Assembly (NCBI RefSeq): GCF_900113525.1
Contig: NZ_FOPP01000002.1
Location: forward strand, 494,897 to 558,896
Source: Pedobacter insulae
GTDB taxonomy: Bacteria; Bacteroidota; Bacteroidia; Sphingobacteriales; Sphingobacteriaceae
Direction of reading: 5' to 3'
Length of the DNA stretch: 64,000 nucleotides
Shown here in pieces: positions 52,726-62,383 of the stretch. Every line of letters starts with the position of its first letter. The first letter of the stretch is position 1. Position numbers and translations under genes: made by a program. The notes beneath the pieces are model-generated. The model was not told the origin of the DNA. It did not search any database and saw only the letters and a program-made list of their open reading frames with translations.

Positions 52726-53742
52726 ATGGTAGATTTAAAACAATTAGAGCAGGATTTGACCAAACCATCAGCGGCTTTAATAACAGATATTCAAAAAATT
52801 GAAGGCGATATCATTTTACTGGGGATTGGTGGTAAAATGGGTGTAAGTATGGGTAAGCTAGCTGTTGATGCATTAAAAATGGCAGGCAAGAATAACCGTG
52901 TTATTGGTGTTTCAAGATTTTCTGATGCTAAAGCGAAAGCAGAATTAGCAGCTGTTGGCGTAACAACTATTGCCTGCGATTTATTAAACGATGCAGAATT
53001 GCAGCAACTGCCAGACGCCAAAAATGTTATTTACCTAGCGGGAAATAAATTTGGTACCACTGGTAAGGAAGGTTTTACTTGGGCAATGAATGCTTACTTA
53101 CCAGGTAGAGTTGCCGAAAAATATAAAAATTCTAATATTGTAGCATTTTCATCAGGGAATGTACTGCCTTTTGTACCCGTAACTTCTGGTGGTGTTGCCG
53201 AAGATGTAACGCCAGAACCACTTGGCGAGTATGCGCAATCTTGTTTGGGCAGAGAACGTATTTTCGAATATTTTGCCAAGCAAAACAAAACACCCATATT
53301 AATTTACAGGCTAAATTATGCCGTTGATTTTCGTTATGGGGTGCTAATGGAAATTGCCAAATCGGTACTTAACGAAAAGGAAATTGATTTAACCACGGAA
53401 AACGTAAATGTAATTTGGCAAGGTGATGCCAATGAAATAGCCCTGCGTAGTCTATTGCATTGCGAAGCACCAGCAACAATCTTAAACGTAACCGGACCAG
53501 AAATTTTATCTATCAGATGGATAGCGCAAGAGTTCGGTAAAATCTTTAATAAAGCACCAAAATTCGTCAATCAACCTGCCGGGAATGCCCTACTTAATAA
53601 TGCCTCTGAGTGCCATCGCTTATTTGGCTACCCAAAAGTTACCATCAGAGAAATGATTGACATTACTGCCACTTGGATAAACAATGGGGGTGATGAATTT
53701 GGTAAGGCAACACATTTTCAAGAAAGAGGAGGAAAATTCTAA
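52726..53742 (+). CDS. SDR-type NAD-dependent epimerase/dehydratase family protein
   Basis: 338 residues, cytoplasmic. The Rossmann motif G33-x-G-G36-x-x-G39 and an Ala-Gly core (V-I-Y-L-A-G, about 101-106) identify an extended SDR. S142-S143-G-N and Y169 fall at the catalytic Ser/Tyr positions, but the Lys expected four residues after Tyr is Cys173 (Y-A-Q-S-C). The substrate is unknown. The end overlaps the start of the DapA-family gene by one base, so the two products probably act in succession, for example oxidation or dehydration before aldol cleavage. Confidence 0.8.
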   Translation: MVDLKQLEQDLTKPSAALITDIQKIEGDIILLGIGGKMGVSMGKLAVDALKMAGKNNRVIGVSRFSDAKAKAELAAVGVTTIACDLLNDAELQQLPDAKNVIYLAGNKFGTTGKEGFTWAMNAYLPGRVAEKYKNSNIVAFSSGNVLPFVPVTSGGVAEDVTPEPLGEYAQSCLGRERIFEYFAKQNKTPILIYRLNYAVDFRYGVLMEIAKSVLNEKEIDLTTENVNVIWQGDANEIALRSLLHCEAPATILNVTGPEILSIRWIAQEFGKIFNKAPKFVNQPAGNALLNNASECHRLFGYPKVTIREMIDITATWINNGGDEFGKATHFQERGGKF

Positions 53743-54803
53743 TGCATATATTAAATCCAATATTAAAAAAACACTTACTAAACGGAACGGTTTTTCCGGC
53801 CCATCCGTTAGCACTAAAAGAAGATAGAACGCTTGATGAGAATAAACAACGCCAATTAAGCAGGTATTACATGGCAAGTGGTGCTGGTGGTATTGCCGTT
53901 GGCGTACATTCTACACAATTTGAAATTAGAGATCCTGAGGTTAATTTATACGAAACGGTTTTAAAACTAGCGGCAGAAGAAATTGAAAAGGCAAATTTAG
54001 AAAGACCTTTTATTAAAATTGCAGGTATTTGTGGGCCAACAGAACAAGCTAAATCGGAAGCTGAATTGGCTTTAAAATACGGTTATGACATGGGCTTGCT
54101 AAGCATGGGCGGCTTACAAACCTGGAGCGAAGATGAGATATTAGAACGTGTAAGAGCCGTTGCTGCCATTATTCCGGTTTTTGGTTTTTACTTACAGCCA
54201 TCGGTTGGTGGTAGAATTTTTAGCTACGATTTTTGGTTACAATTTGCCGAAATTCCTAATGTTGAAGCTATTAAATGCGCTTCTTTTAATCGCTACCAAA
54301 CTTTAGATGTGATGCGTGCAGTAAGCAATAGCAGCAGATGCGAAGAAATTGCCATGTACACCGGTAATGATGACAACATTGTGGCCGATTTATTAACCAC
54401 TTACCAATTTAACTTAAATGGAAAAACAGTAAATAAAGAATTTGTAGGTGGTTTATTGGGGCATTGGGCGGTATGGACTAACAAAGCGGTTTCCTTACTG
54501 GCCGAAATTAAAGCTTACAAGGCCAATAGAACTGCTGCAGCAGCTGATGATTTATTGACACGTGGTATAGAAATTACCGATGTAAATGCTGCAATGTTCG
54601 ATCCAGCTAATCATTTTCATGGTTGCATACCTGGCATTCACGAAATTTTACGCCGACAAGGCTTGCTCAATGGCATTTGGTGCTTAAACCCAAATGAAAA
54701 ACTTTCTGTTGGGCAGAATGAAGAACTAGATCGTATTTATGCAGCTTACTCGCATTTAAATGACGATGAATTTGTAAAAGAATTTTTAGCCCAAGATCAA
54801 TAA
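53742..54803 (+). CDS. Dihydrodipicolinate synthase (DapA)-family aldolase/lyase
   Basis: 353 residues, longer than DapA itself (about 290). TIM barrel with the Schiff-base lysine Lys178 in V-E-A-I-K-C-A-S, and an A-G-I-C-G-P-T segment near 92-98. The GTTF-like N-terminal motif is changed (G-T-V-F-P-A). The family includes 2-keto-3-deoxy-sugar-acid aldolases, and the position after an SDR enzyme and a transporter suggests catabolism of a sugar acid to pyruvate plus aldehyde. True lysine biosynthesis is unlikely here. Substrate undetermined. Confidence 0.8.
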   Translation: MHILNPILKKHLLNGTVFPAHPLALKEDRTLDENKQRQLSRYYMASGAGGIAVGVHSTQFEIRDPEVNLYETVLKLAAEEIEKANLERPFIKIAGICGPTEQAKSEAELALKYGYDMGLLSMGGLQTWSEDEILERVRAVAAIIPVFGFYLQPSVGGRIFSYDFWLQFAEIPNVEAIKCASFNRYQTLDVMRAVSNSSRCEEIAMYTGNDDNIVADLLTTYQFNLNGKTVNKEFVGGLLGHWAVWTNKAVSLLAEIKAYKANRTAAAADDLLTRGIEITDVNAAMFDPANHFHGCIPGIHEILRRQGLLNGIWCLNPNEKLSVGQNEELDRIYAAYSHLNDDEFVKEFLAQDQ

Positions 54804-54806
54804 ATC

Positions 54807-56753
54807 ATGAAAAAACTTCCTATCAAATTACTTTTGTTGCTGTTAAGTTTAACTCAAATTGCCATTGCACAAAGCGATGCAAAATTCACCAATCATGGGC
54901 CGCAGTTGGGTGCCACGATGATACAAGGTAGTATTTTTGTGAGCGACGATAAAGGGACAGAATTGGTCTATACAGTTGTACGTGGCGAGCCCGCTCATTT
55001 GCTGGCCTACAATGTTAAAACCAAAAAATTAGTATTAGATGAGCCTTTGCCGAAGGCTGATGGGGTATGGGATATGGCGCAAGCCAGCGATGGATACTTA
55101 TATATTCCAGGTGCCAACGGGAGTTTATTTAGGCACAAACCTGGTGCAAAAAAGGTAGAAAATTTAGGGACTGTACTACCTGGAGAAACCTATTTATGGA
55201 ATTTAACTGCAGGTAAAAATGGCGAAGTTTTTGGCGCAACTTATCCCGGCTGCAGGGTTTTTAGGTATCATTCAAAAGATGGATTTACAGATGTTGGCAA
55301 AGGCGCCTTAGTTGAGGGCGAAAATTATGTACGTAGTTTAGCTTACCATAAAGACACTGGTTTATTGTACGCCGGTGTAGGTTCACACGCGCATTTAATC
55401 GAGCTAAATCCATCAACAGGAGAGAAGAAAGAAATTTTGCCAGCTAAATATCAGGATAAAGAATTTGTGTACAGCCTAGAAATTGTTACTGGTAAAGACG
55501 GCAATGATCGACTTTTAGCACTATTAACAGCCGGAAATACCACACTGGTTTATAACTTAAAAACCAAAAAAGTTGAGCAGGAAATCAGCGATATGGATAT
55601 GAAATCAGTATACAGCTCTGCTGCAAAGGAGGTGTTTTATACAGGTAAAACTAATTTATACAGTTTTGATCCTACAAAGTCAGTTAGCACCGCAAAATTA
55701 TTAGGCGAAAATGTAGGCAGTGCGAATGCTTTTAAATGGGGCAAAGACCAACACCTGTATTTTTTGACTGCCAGCGCTAACTTGGTGCGGTACAATCCTA
55801 AGACTAAAAAACACAACAGTACAAAATTGCAAATTCCGCCACAGCCTATTCCTATCAATGCCATTATGGTTGGGCCAGATCAAAAAATATGGACTGGCGG
55901 TTACCTGGCTGGCGGGCATGCAACCTATGATCCTTTAACCAATAAAAAAACCAAGTATTTAGGTTTAGACCAAACAGAAGGTATGGCTGTTTACGGCGAT
56001 CAAATTTATTTTGGCATTTATCCAAAAGGTAGGTTTTATGTTTACAATACCAAACAAGCTTGGAATGTGGCTCAAAATAATCCACGTAAACTAGGCGAAA
56101 TAGAGGGCCAAAGCAGGGCATTTGCCGTTTTGAGTTTGCCAGAAAAACAAAAAGTATTTTTCGGAACCATACCCGAATATGGCAAATTAGGAGGGGCATT
56201 AATTGTTTATGATGTAGTTAAGGATGAATTAAAAACATATGAAAATATTATACCTAACCAAGCAATTACAAGTTTAATTAATGACAAAGATTTGGTTATT
56301 GCTGGTACAACTGTTTCCGGAGGTTTGGGTGTAAAAGCCGCTACAAAAGAAGCTGTTTTATTTGGTTGGGATATAATTAAAAATACCAAAACATTTTCTG
56401 TAGTTCCGGTGCCAGGTGCTGCTGCAATTACCAATTTAATCAAAGTTAATGGTCATATTTGGGGCATTGCCGATGGAAATTTGTTTGTTTTTGATACGGT
56501 AGATCAGAAAGTAATTTCCGTTAAAAAATTGTATGATTATCCGCCTTTGGGCAGTCATATTTGGCGAAGTGCTTTTTTGGTAAAGCATCCAAACGGCCAG
56601 ATTTTTGGATCTGATAACAATTTGTTGTTTAAAATCGATCCAAAGACATTAAACTATACTGAAATTGCTAAAGATGCCGCTTTGTTGGTGGTGGATGAAA
56701 AAGGAACACTTTATTTTAAACGCAAAACAGAGCTGTGGTCTTATCAACCTTGA
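54807..56753 (+). CDS. Secreted large beta-propeller protein, function unknown
   Basis: 648 residues with a signal peptide (ending I-A-I-A-Q, residue 22). The rest shows about ten short repeats such as D-G-Y-L-Y-I-P-G, N-G-E-V-F-G-A-T, D-Q-K-I-W-T-G-G and G-Q-I-F-G-S-D, spaced 40-60 residues apart, typical of PQQ/YVTN-like propellers. A G-G-H-A-T-Y-D-P segment near 369-376 could be an active or binding site. Start is 3 bases after the DapA-family stop. It may bind or cleave the glycan in the periplasm. No enzyme family is recognised with confidence. Confidence 0.6.
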   Translation: MKKLPIKLLLLLLSLTQIAIAQSDAKFTNHGPQLGATMIQGSIFVSDDKGTELVYTVVRGEPAHLLAYNVKTKKLVLDEPLPKADGVWDMAQASDGYLYIPGANGSLFRHKPGAKKVENLGTVLPGETYLWNLTAGKNGEVFGATYPGCRVFRYHSKDGFTDVGKGALVEGENYVRSLAYHKDTGLLYAGVGSHAHLIELNPSTGEKKEILPAKYQDKEFVYSLEIVTGKDGNDRLLALLTAGNTTLVYNLKTKKVEQEISDMDMKSVYSSAAKEVFYTGKTNLYSFDPTKSVSTAKLLGENVGSANAFKWGKDQHLYFLTASANLVRYNPKTKKHNSTKLQIPPQPIPINAIMVGPDQKIWTGGYLAGGHATYDPLTNKKTKYLGLDQTEGMAVYGDQIYFGIYPKGRFYVYNTKQAWNVAQNNPRKLGEIEGQSRAFAVLSLPEKQKVFFGTIPEYGKLGGALIVYDVVKDELKTYENIIPNQAITSLINDKDLVIAGTTVSGGLGVKAATKEAVLFGWDIIKNTKTFSVVPVPGAAAITNLIKVNGHIWGIADGNLFVFDTVDQKVISVKKLYDYPPLGSHIWRSAFLVKHPNGQIFGSDNNLLFKIDPKTLNYTEIAKDAALLVVDEKGTLYFKRKTELWSYQP

Positions 56754-56755
56754 TA

Positions 56756-56825
56756 GGCTAACCGTCACCCTGAATTTATTTCACTCGTTGGCGAAGACAC
56801 CAACACGAGCTATTAAGGGTTAACC
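56756..56825. repeat. Nested inverted repeat between the propeller and GH20 genes
   Basis: GGCTAACCGTCACCCT near the left end faces AAGGGTTAACC at the right, and inside lies CTCGTTGG (56784-56791) against CCAACACGAG (56800-56809). It may be a worn palindromic repeat or an RNA-processing hairpin within the operon. Confidence 0.4.
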
Positions 56826-56835
56826 AGATATTGAA

Positions 56836-59358
56836 ATGAAAAAAATAATTTTTATAGCCGCTTTATTTTGCTTTCAGATATTAAACACTAAAGCACAACA
56901 AAGTTTTAAACCCGCCGATTTATCTGTAATGTGGCAGCTTTTGGGAAACGATCACTTGGGCAAAGCGCAATTTTTAGCTTCATTTACACTCTTCAACAAA
57001 GGAAAAACGGAAATAGATTTAAAAGATTTTAAACTCTATTTTTCTTACCCAAGGGTAATCAATTCGGTAATTAGTAGTAATGCCAAATTCGAAAACTTAA
57101 GCGGTGAGTTTTGCAGAATTGTTTTTGATGGCAACGCCAAATCTTTAAAATCGGGCGAAAAAGTAATCGTTGAATATATCGCCAATGGCAAATCTAAAAA
57201 CTACACCGATGCACCATCTGGCTTATATATTGTGTTTAATAAACAGCCAGATCAAGGCTATCCAATCGTCAACTTTGAAAGAGATTATCTGCTAGATAAA
57301 GAAGTAGCACAACTTAAATTAGCTCCTGCCAAGGTTTACGAAGAAAATAAGCAGATTGCAGATTTACCGATGGAGAATTTGGTGCCTATTTTACCATCGC
57401 CAAACGAGTATAAAGCTAAAACGGGTAATTTCATTCTTTACAAGAATACCACATTAAATTTCGCTTCTGAATTTGAAAGCGAAGCCAATTTGTTTAATGA
57501 AGAACTTAGCAAGCTTTTAGGTGTAAAATTAACATCCAGCAAAGCTGAAAACAGTATAATTTTAAAAAAAATTGAGGGTTTGGTAGATGAAGCTTATGAG
57601 TTGAGCGTAAAAGAAAATCGGATTGTGATATCCTCAAGCTCAAAAAATGGCGCTTTTTATGCCATTCAGTCCCTAAAAATGATGATGCCACCTAATAGCT
57701 GGGCAAAAAAGCAAGTTGAAATTCAAATTCCTTGTGCCGAAGTTAAAGATGCACCACGGTTTGGCTATCGATCTTTTATGTTAGATGTGGCTAGAAATTT
57801 CCAAACTAAAGAACAGATTTTAAAAGTATTGGATTTGCTGGCGCTTTATAAAATTAACACGCTCCATTTTCACTTAAATGATGATGAAGGCTGGCGATTG
57901 GAAATACCGGGTTTGCCAGAGCTTACTACAGTTGGTGCTACTCGTGCTCACACATTAAATGATCAAAATTATTTGCATCCGTCTTATGGCTCGGGTGCTT
58001 TGCCAAATACTTTTCCGGGTAGTGGTTTTTACAGCAAAGCTGATTTTATTGAAATTTTAAAATATGCAAAGGCCAGACACATTAAAGTTATTCCAGAACT
58101 AGAAACACCAGGTCATGCCCGTGCTGCTATTAAAGCCATGGATGCGAGGTACGAAAAATACAAAAACACAGACTTAATTAGTGCTAAGCAATATTTATTA
58201 CGTGATACTTTAGATCAATCGGTGTATAAATCGGTGCAAGGTTTTAAAGATAATGTAATGAATATCGCCATGCCATCTACCTATACTTTTATTGAAAAAG
58301 TGGTTGATGAAGTTAGGGAGATGTATATTTTGGCTGATGCGCCCTTGCAGACTATACACATTGGTGGCGATGAAGTACCTGAAGGTGTTTGGCAGAAATC
58401 GCCTGCCATTGCAACGTTTATGCAAAAAGAAAACATTAAAAATTACAACGATTTATGGTATGAGCATTTATCAAAAGTTAATGAGATCTTAAAAAAGAAG
58501 AACCTCTATTTATCTGGTTGGGAAGAAGTGGCCATGCGAAAAACTAGTTTAGATGGAACAACAAAATATTTGGCTAATCCAGATTTTACTACGCAAAATT
58601 TTCATGCGTATGTATGGAATAATGTTTGGGGTTGGGGACAAGAAGATTTAGCTTACCGTTTGGCAAATGCAGGCTATAAAGTAGTGCTTTCGGCCGTTAC
58701 AAATTTTTATTTCGATTTGGCTTATGAGCAAGATGCTGATGAACCTGGTTTGTATTGGGGATCTTTTGTTGATGTTGATAAACCATTTTACTTTATCCCA
58801 TTGGATTATTATAAATCTGCCAAAGAAGATGTTCAGGGAAAGCCCGTTGATCAAAAAATATTTGAGCACAAAGAACGATTAACCGATTATGGCGCCAGCA
58901 ATATTGTGGGCATACAATGCCAAATTTGGTCTGAAAAAATTAGTGGAGCCGAACAGCTAGAATACATGCTTCTGCCAAAATTATTGGGTTTTGCAGAGCG
59001 AGCTTGGGCTAAAAATCCAAATTGGGCAATTGAAAAAGATAGTAAAATAGCCAATGTAAACTATTTAAAAGATTGGACTTGGTTCGTAAACGTATTAGGT
59101 AAGCGAGAATTTACACGCTTAAACCATTATGCTAGCGGATTTAATTATCGCATACCTACTGTGGGCGTAAATATTGAAGAAGGGAAGGTGCATGCAAATG
59201 TTCAATTTCCTGGCTTAATCATAAAATACACCCAAAATGGCAGTGAACCAACTTTGAAAAGTAAAACTTATACTTCACCAATTACACAAGGTGGATCAAT
59301 TAAATTTAAAGCATTTAATAGTGTAGGCAGAGGCGGAAGAACAATTTCTATTCATTAA
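56836..59358 (+). CDS. Secreted GH20 beta-N-acetylhexosaminidase
   Basis: 840 residues with a signal peptide (ending T-K-A-Q). N-terminal CHB_HEX-like domain about 25-165, GH20b domain about 175-305, catalytic TIM barrel about 310-740, and a C-terminal CHB_HEX_C-like domain from about 775. The catalytic pair is Asp512-Glu513 in I-G-G-D-E-V-P. W-R-L-E-I-P-G-L-P near 350 and G-H-A-R-A near 421 are typical. It removes terminal GlcNAc or GalNAc by substrate-assisted catalysis. With GH88 in the same locus this suggests a uronate-hexosamine polymer. Confidence 0.93.
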   Translation: MKKIIFIAALFCFQILNTKAQQSFKPADLSVMWQLLGNDHLGKAQFLASFTLFNKGKTEIDLKDFKLYFSYPRVINSVISSNAKFENLSGEFCRIVFDGNAKSLKSGEKVIVEYIANGKSKNYTDAPSGLYIVFNKQPDQGYPIVNFERDYLLDKEVAQLKLAPAKVYEENKQIADLPMENLVPILPSPNEYKAKTGNFILYKNTTLNFASEFESEANLFNEELSKLLGVKLTSSKAENSIILKKIEGLVDEAYELSVKENRIVISSSSKNGAFYAIQSLKMMMPPNSWAKKQVEIQIPCAEVKDAPRFGYRSFMLDVARNFQTKEQILKVLDLLALYKINTLHFHLNDDEGWRLEIPGLPELTTVGATRAHTLNDQNYLHPSYGSGALPNTFPGSGFYSKADFIEILKYAKARHIKVIPELETPGHARAAIKAMDARYEKYKNTDLISAKQYLLRDTLDQSVYKSVQGFKDNVMNIAMPSTYTFIEKVVDEVREMYILADAPLQTIHIGGDEVPEGVWQKSPAIATFMQKENIKNYNDLWYEHLSKVNEILKKKNLYLSGWEEVAMRKTSLDGTTKYLANPDFTTQNFHAYVWNNVWGWGQEDLAYRLANAGYKVVLSAVTNFYFDLAYEQDADEPGLYWGSFVDVDKPFYFIPLDYYKSAKEDVQGKPVDQKIFEHKERLTDYGASNIVGIQCQIWSEKISGAEQLEYMLLPKLLGFAERAWAKNPNWAIEKDSKIANVNYLKDWTWFVNVLGKREFTRLNHYASGFNYRIPTVGVNIEEGKVHANVQFPGLIIKYTQNGSEPTLKSKTYTSPITQGGSIKFKAFNSVGRGGRTISIH

Positions 59359-59360
59359 TT

Positions 59361-60371
59361 ATGGACAATTTTAAGTTAAATAGAAGAGCGTTTGTAAGAG
59401 CTGGCAGTTTGGCGAGTTTAAGTTTGCTTGTTAATCCATTCGATGTACTGGCAGATCAAAACAAAGGAAAAAAAATTGGTGTTATCGGTTTAGATACCAG
59501 TCATAGTCTGGCATTTACGAAGTTGTTATTCGAAGCCAAAAATGAGGAATACAATGGCTATAAAGTAACGGCTGCTTATCCTTTTGGCAGTAAAGAATTG
59601 GCTTTAAGCAAAGAGCGTATTCCTTTGCAAACCATTGAAATTAAAAAATACGCCGTAAAAGTGGTTGATTCTATATCAGCATTGCTGGAAGAAGTAGATG
59701 TTGTATTGTTAGAAACAAATGATGGTAGATTGCATTTAGAGCAAGCTTTGGAGGTAATTAAAGCCAAAAAACCTTTATTTATCGATAAACCAATGGCTAC
59801 CTCATTAAAAGATGCAAAATTAATTTTTGAAGTGGCAGGGCAGTATCAAGTTCCGGTTTTTTCATCATCGTCTTTAAGGTTTATGACAGCAGTTGTTGAT
59901 GTAAAAAGCAACAAATACGGAAAAGTTTTAGGAGCAGAAACTTTTAGTCCAGCTACTATTGAACCCACACACCCCGATTTGTTTTGGTACGGCATACACG
60001 GTGTAGAAACACTTTTTGCCTTAATGGGTACTGGTTGTAAAACCGTAACCAGATATTATACAAAAGATACAGACGTGGTAGTTGGTGTTTGGAGCGATGG
60101 TAGAATAGGAACTTTTAGAGGTACTAGAAATGGCAAAGCCGATTTTGGAGGTACTTGTTTTTGCGAAAACGACACGGTGAATGTGGGGCCTTATTTAGGC
60201 TATCAGCCTTTGCTCAAAGAAATCATCTCTTTTTTCGAAACCGGAAATTCCCCTGTTGGCACTGCCGAAACGTTAGAGATTTTAGCTTTTATGGAAGCGG
60301 GTGATCAAAGTAAAAGGCTGGGAGGGAAACCCGTTAAGATAGATAAAATATATAAAAAAGCAGGATTTTAA
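59361..60371 (+). CDS. Gfo/Idh/MocA-family oxidoreductase with Tat-like leader
   Basis: 336 residues. The N-terminus carries N-R-R-A-F-V-R-A-G followed by a hydrophobic run (L-A-S-L-S-L-L-V), a twin-arginine export signal ending near D-V-L-A. The Rossmann motif is G-V-I-G-L-D-T-S-H-S near 40-49, and I-D-K-P-M-A near 136-141 replaces the usual E-K-P motif by D-K-P. It is probably a periplasmic NAD(P)-bound glycoside or inositol-like oxidoreductase. Start is 2 bases after the GH20 stop, and this is the last gene of the operon. Confidence 0.85.
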   Translation: MDNFKLNRRAFVRAGSLASLSLLVNPFDVLADQNKGKKIGVIGLDTSHSLAFTKLLFEAKNEEYNGYKVTAAYPFGSKELALSKERIPLQTIEIKKYAVKVVDSISALLEEVDVVLLETNDGRLHLEQALEVIKAKKPLFIDKPMATSLKDAKLIFEVAGQYQVPVFSSSSLRFMTAVVDVKSNKYGKVLGAETFSPATIEPTHPDLFWYGIHGVETLFALMGTGCKTVTRYYTKDTDVVVGVWSDGRIGTFRGTRNGKADFGGTCFCENDTVNVGPYLGYQPLLKEIISFFETGNSPVGTAETLEILAFMEAGDQSKRLGGKPVKIDKIYKKAGF

Positions 60372-60555
60372 AGTGTTTAATTTGAGTACTGGACTTCGAG
60401 ATAACCATTAGGGTCTGGCAGGATGTCACCGTTTCCAGAAGTTGACAAGGGGAGTGGTTTTTTAGGACTCTTCTTTTTTAGGTCTTTTCGGTCAGCAGCA
60501 AGTCCAAGCACCTAGATCCAGAACTCCGGATTACCCAAAGCCTCAATCTGTGCTA

Positions 60556-62004
60556 CTACCGCTTAATCTTCTTATCCATTTCCGCTACCATTTCTTTTAC
60601 GATTGCGCCACGAATTGAAAAATGATCAGCTCCCTTAATGATTTGAATCTTAATGTCAGCGCCAACTTTCTTAATTTTATCCCCAAAGTCCATTACCGAA
60701 TGTTGCAATAGGAAATTATCATTTTCGCCGGCATAGATGCTGATCTTCCCTGAGGCATCGGATTTAATCCTTTCCCAATTTTTTTGTACAAATAAAGCCA
60801 GATCATAAGGTTTCCAGCTTTCAGCAATTTGGTGATTAATAATTCCCGTTTGGAAATTGAATAAAGGCTTTGGTCTTCCATTACGGTCTGGCAAGCCAAA
60901 TTCGGCATCGAAGGCCTGCTGCTGTCCTCCATCTCCTTCAAACCATTCTTTTAGTCCCCCTTCTCTGAGGGTTGATGTGGCCTTTCCTTGAACAAAGTAA
61001 ATTTCCCGTTCTTCGCCTGATAGCGTTTGGTAGTAATTTTTGTCTTTATAGATATTTATGCCCAAGAAGTTGCTAAAGTCAACCGGATCGGGGGCCGTTG
61101 CCCAACATCCGCCTATTGCTTTTGGGAAATGGAGTGCAAGCCAAATCACCCCATAGCCTCCAGTACTTTGTCCCGTTAAAAAAGTATGCTCCGACTTACT
61201 ACTTGCCTTAAACTCTTTAACAATGTGCGGCATCAATTCGTTAATTAGCGCCGATCCCCACGGACCATTTACCCTGGAATCTACAAAAGCATGCAGGCCA
61301 AACGGCGATTGCGTTTCCGGATTTAGAAATACATATATTTTTTCTTCGCCGAGGCCCACTCCATAAATTCCCCGCTGACCTTTGTTATATGCGTGATGAT
61401 GGGTACCTCCCCATCCTGGGATGACATACACTACAGGGTAGGTTCGATTGTCTGTTTCTTTATAAGAGGGTGGGAGGGCAACCCCTGCCTTTATAAATAC
61501 AGGCTCACCTCTGAACTTGCTGAGTAAATGAGATTTAAAAACCACCTCTTTCACCGTATCGCTTTCCATAAATTTTCGGGACTGAAAAACATTACTGAGC
61601 GTGAGTACTGCAGGTTTAGAAAAATTACCATTCAATTGCGCTACTACTTCTTGCCTGGTGTAGAGATTGCCAGGTGCATTATTGCCTCTTTCTTTAGTAT
61701 TGGTGTCTAATATCGCAACCATTCTGTAATATCCACTTTTAATCGAATCGAGTTTCTGCTTGAGGGCAATCACACCGCCAGAAAAGGTTTGCTCCTGACC
61801 GTTATGCCAGTTTTTCACGTCAACTGCGAAAGCAGGTCCCTCAGGTGCTTGTCCGAAGGGCTTACTGGTATCGGCTTGTAGGTATACCATCAGTCTACCA
61901 CTGTACGGACCTTTAAAAATAGGGGAGAGTTTTACAATAATTCGGTTTTGAGCACATAGACTAAATGAACTCATTAACATGCATAAAATGAGAAAATTTT
62001 TCAT
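60556..62004 (-). CDS. Secreted alpha/beta-hydrolase (putative esterase)
   Basis: 482 residues with a signal peptide (ending S-L-C-A-Q). Residues of about 20-165 form an N-terminal beta domain, and about 170-480 an esterase-D-like alpha/beta-hydrolase. The nucleophile Ser lies in T-G-Q-S-T-G-G near 277-283; Asp and His are probably in G-E-N-D-N-F (about 438) and G-A-D-H-F-S (about 465). It may deacylate glycans or process siderophores, which cannot be told apart here. It converges with the uronate operon; the 184-base gap holds no clear terminator. Confidence 0.8.
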   Translation of the reverse strand: MKNFLILCMLMSSFSLCAQNRIIVKLSPIFKGPYSGRLMVYLQADTSKPFGQAPEGPAFAVDVKNWHNGQEQTFSGGVIALKQKLDSIKSGYYRMVAILDTNTKERGNNAPGNLYTRQEVVAQLNGNFSKPAVLTLSNVFQSRKFMESDTVKEVVFKSHLLSKFRGEPVFIKAGVALPPSYKETDNRTYPVVYVIPGWGGTHHHAYNKGQRGIYGVGLGEEKIYVFLNPETQSPFGLHAFVDSRVNGPWGSALINELMPHIVKEFKASSKSEHTFLTGQSTGGYGVIWLALHFPKAIGGCWATAPDPVDFSNFLGINIYKDKNYYQTLSGEEREIYFVQGKATSTLREGGLKEWFEGDGGQQQAFDAEFGLPDRNGRPKPLFNFQTGIINHQIAESWKPYDLALFVQKNWERIKSDASGKISIYAGENDNFLLQHSVMDFGDKIKKVGADIKIQIIKGADHFSIRGAIVKEMVAEMDKKIKR

Positions 62005-62383
62005 CGATTAATATCTTTTATTAAAAATAAGTACGAATAGTTTCGTATATGATATTATGATTCTAATCGGGGCGGTTTGTTACAGAAAAAAATTGAAATG
62101 GGATTTGATAGGGTGGTAGCTAGTATTATAGATATAGTTAAGCAAAAATAAGTTTAAAATTAACTTTAAAGAAATAATAGCCTTTTTTATAGTGAATTCG
62201 GAGATAGAATTAATTGAAGCCAAATCAAGCCATCACAAGAGTTTAAATTATTATAACTAATACATGGCTAGCGCAATGTGATATAAGTTCGTTAGAAAGG
62301 TTTAAAAGTAGCTCTATCGCCTTTTAATGTTGTCGGAATAATATCGTCGGAATTTTAATTAAGCACTGTCCGTTGATAGGCCT
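62005..62383. other. AT-rich gap between the esterase and the GGTAT array
   Basis: About 380 bases upstream of the minus-strand esterase. It presumably carries the esterase promoter. I see no gene and no clear repeat. Confidence 0.5.

Noticed and set aside
53742..54803. Lysine-biosynthesis DapA
   Set aside because: Length, altered N-terminal motif and operon context do not fit housekeeping dihydrodipicolinate synthase.
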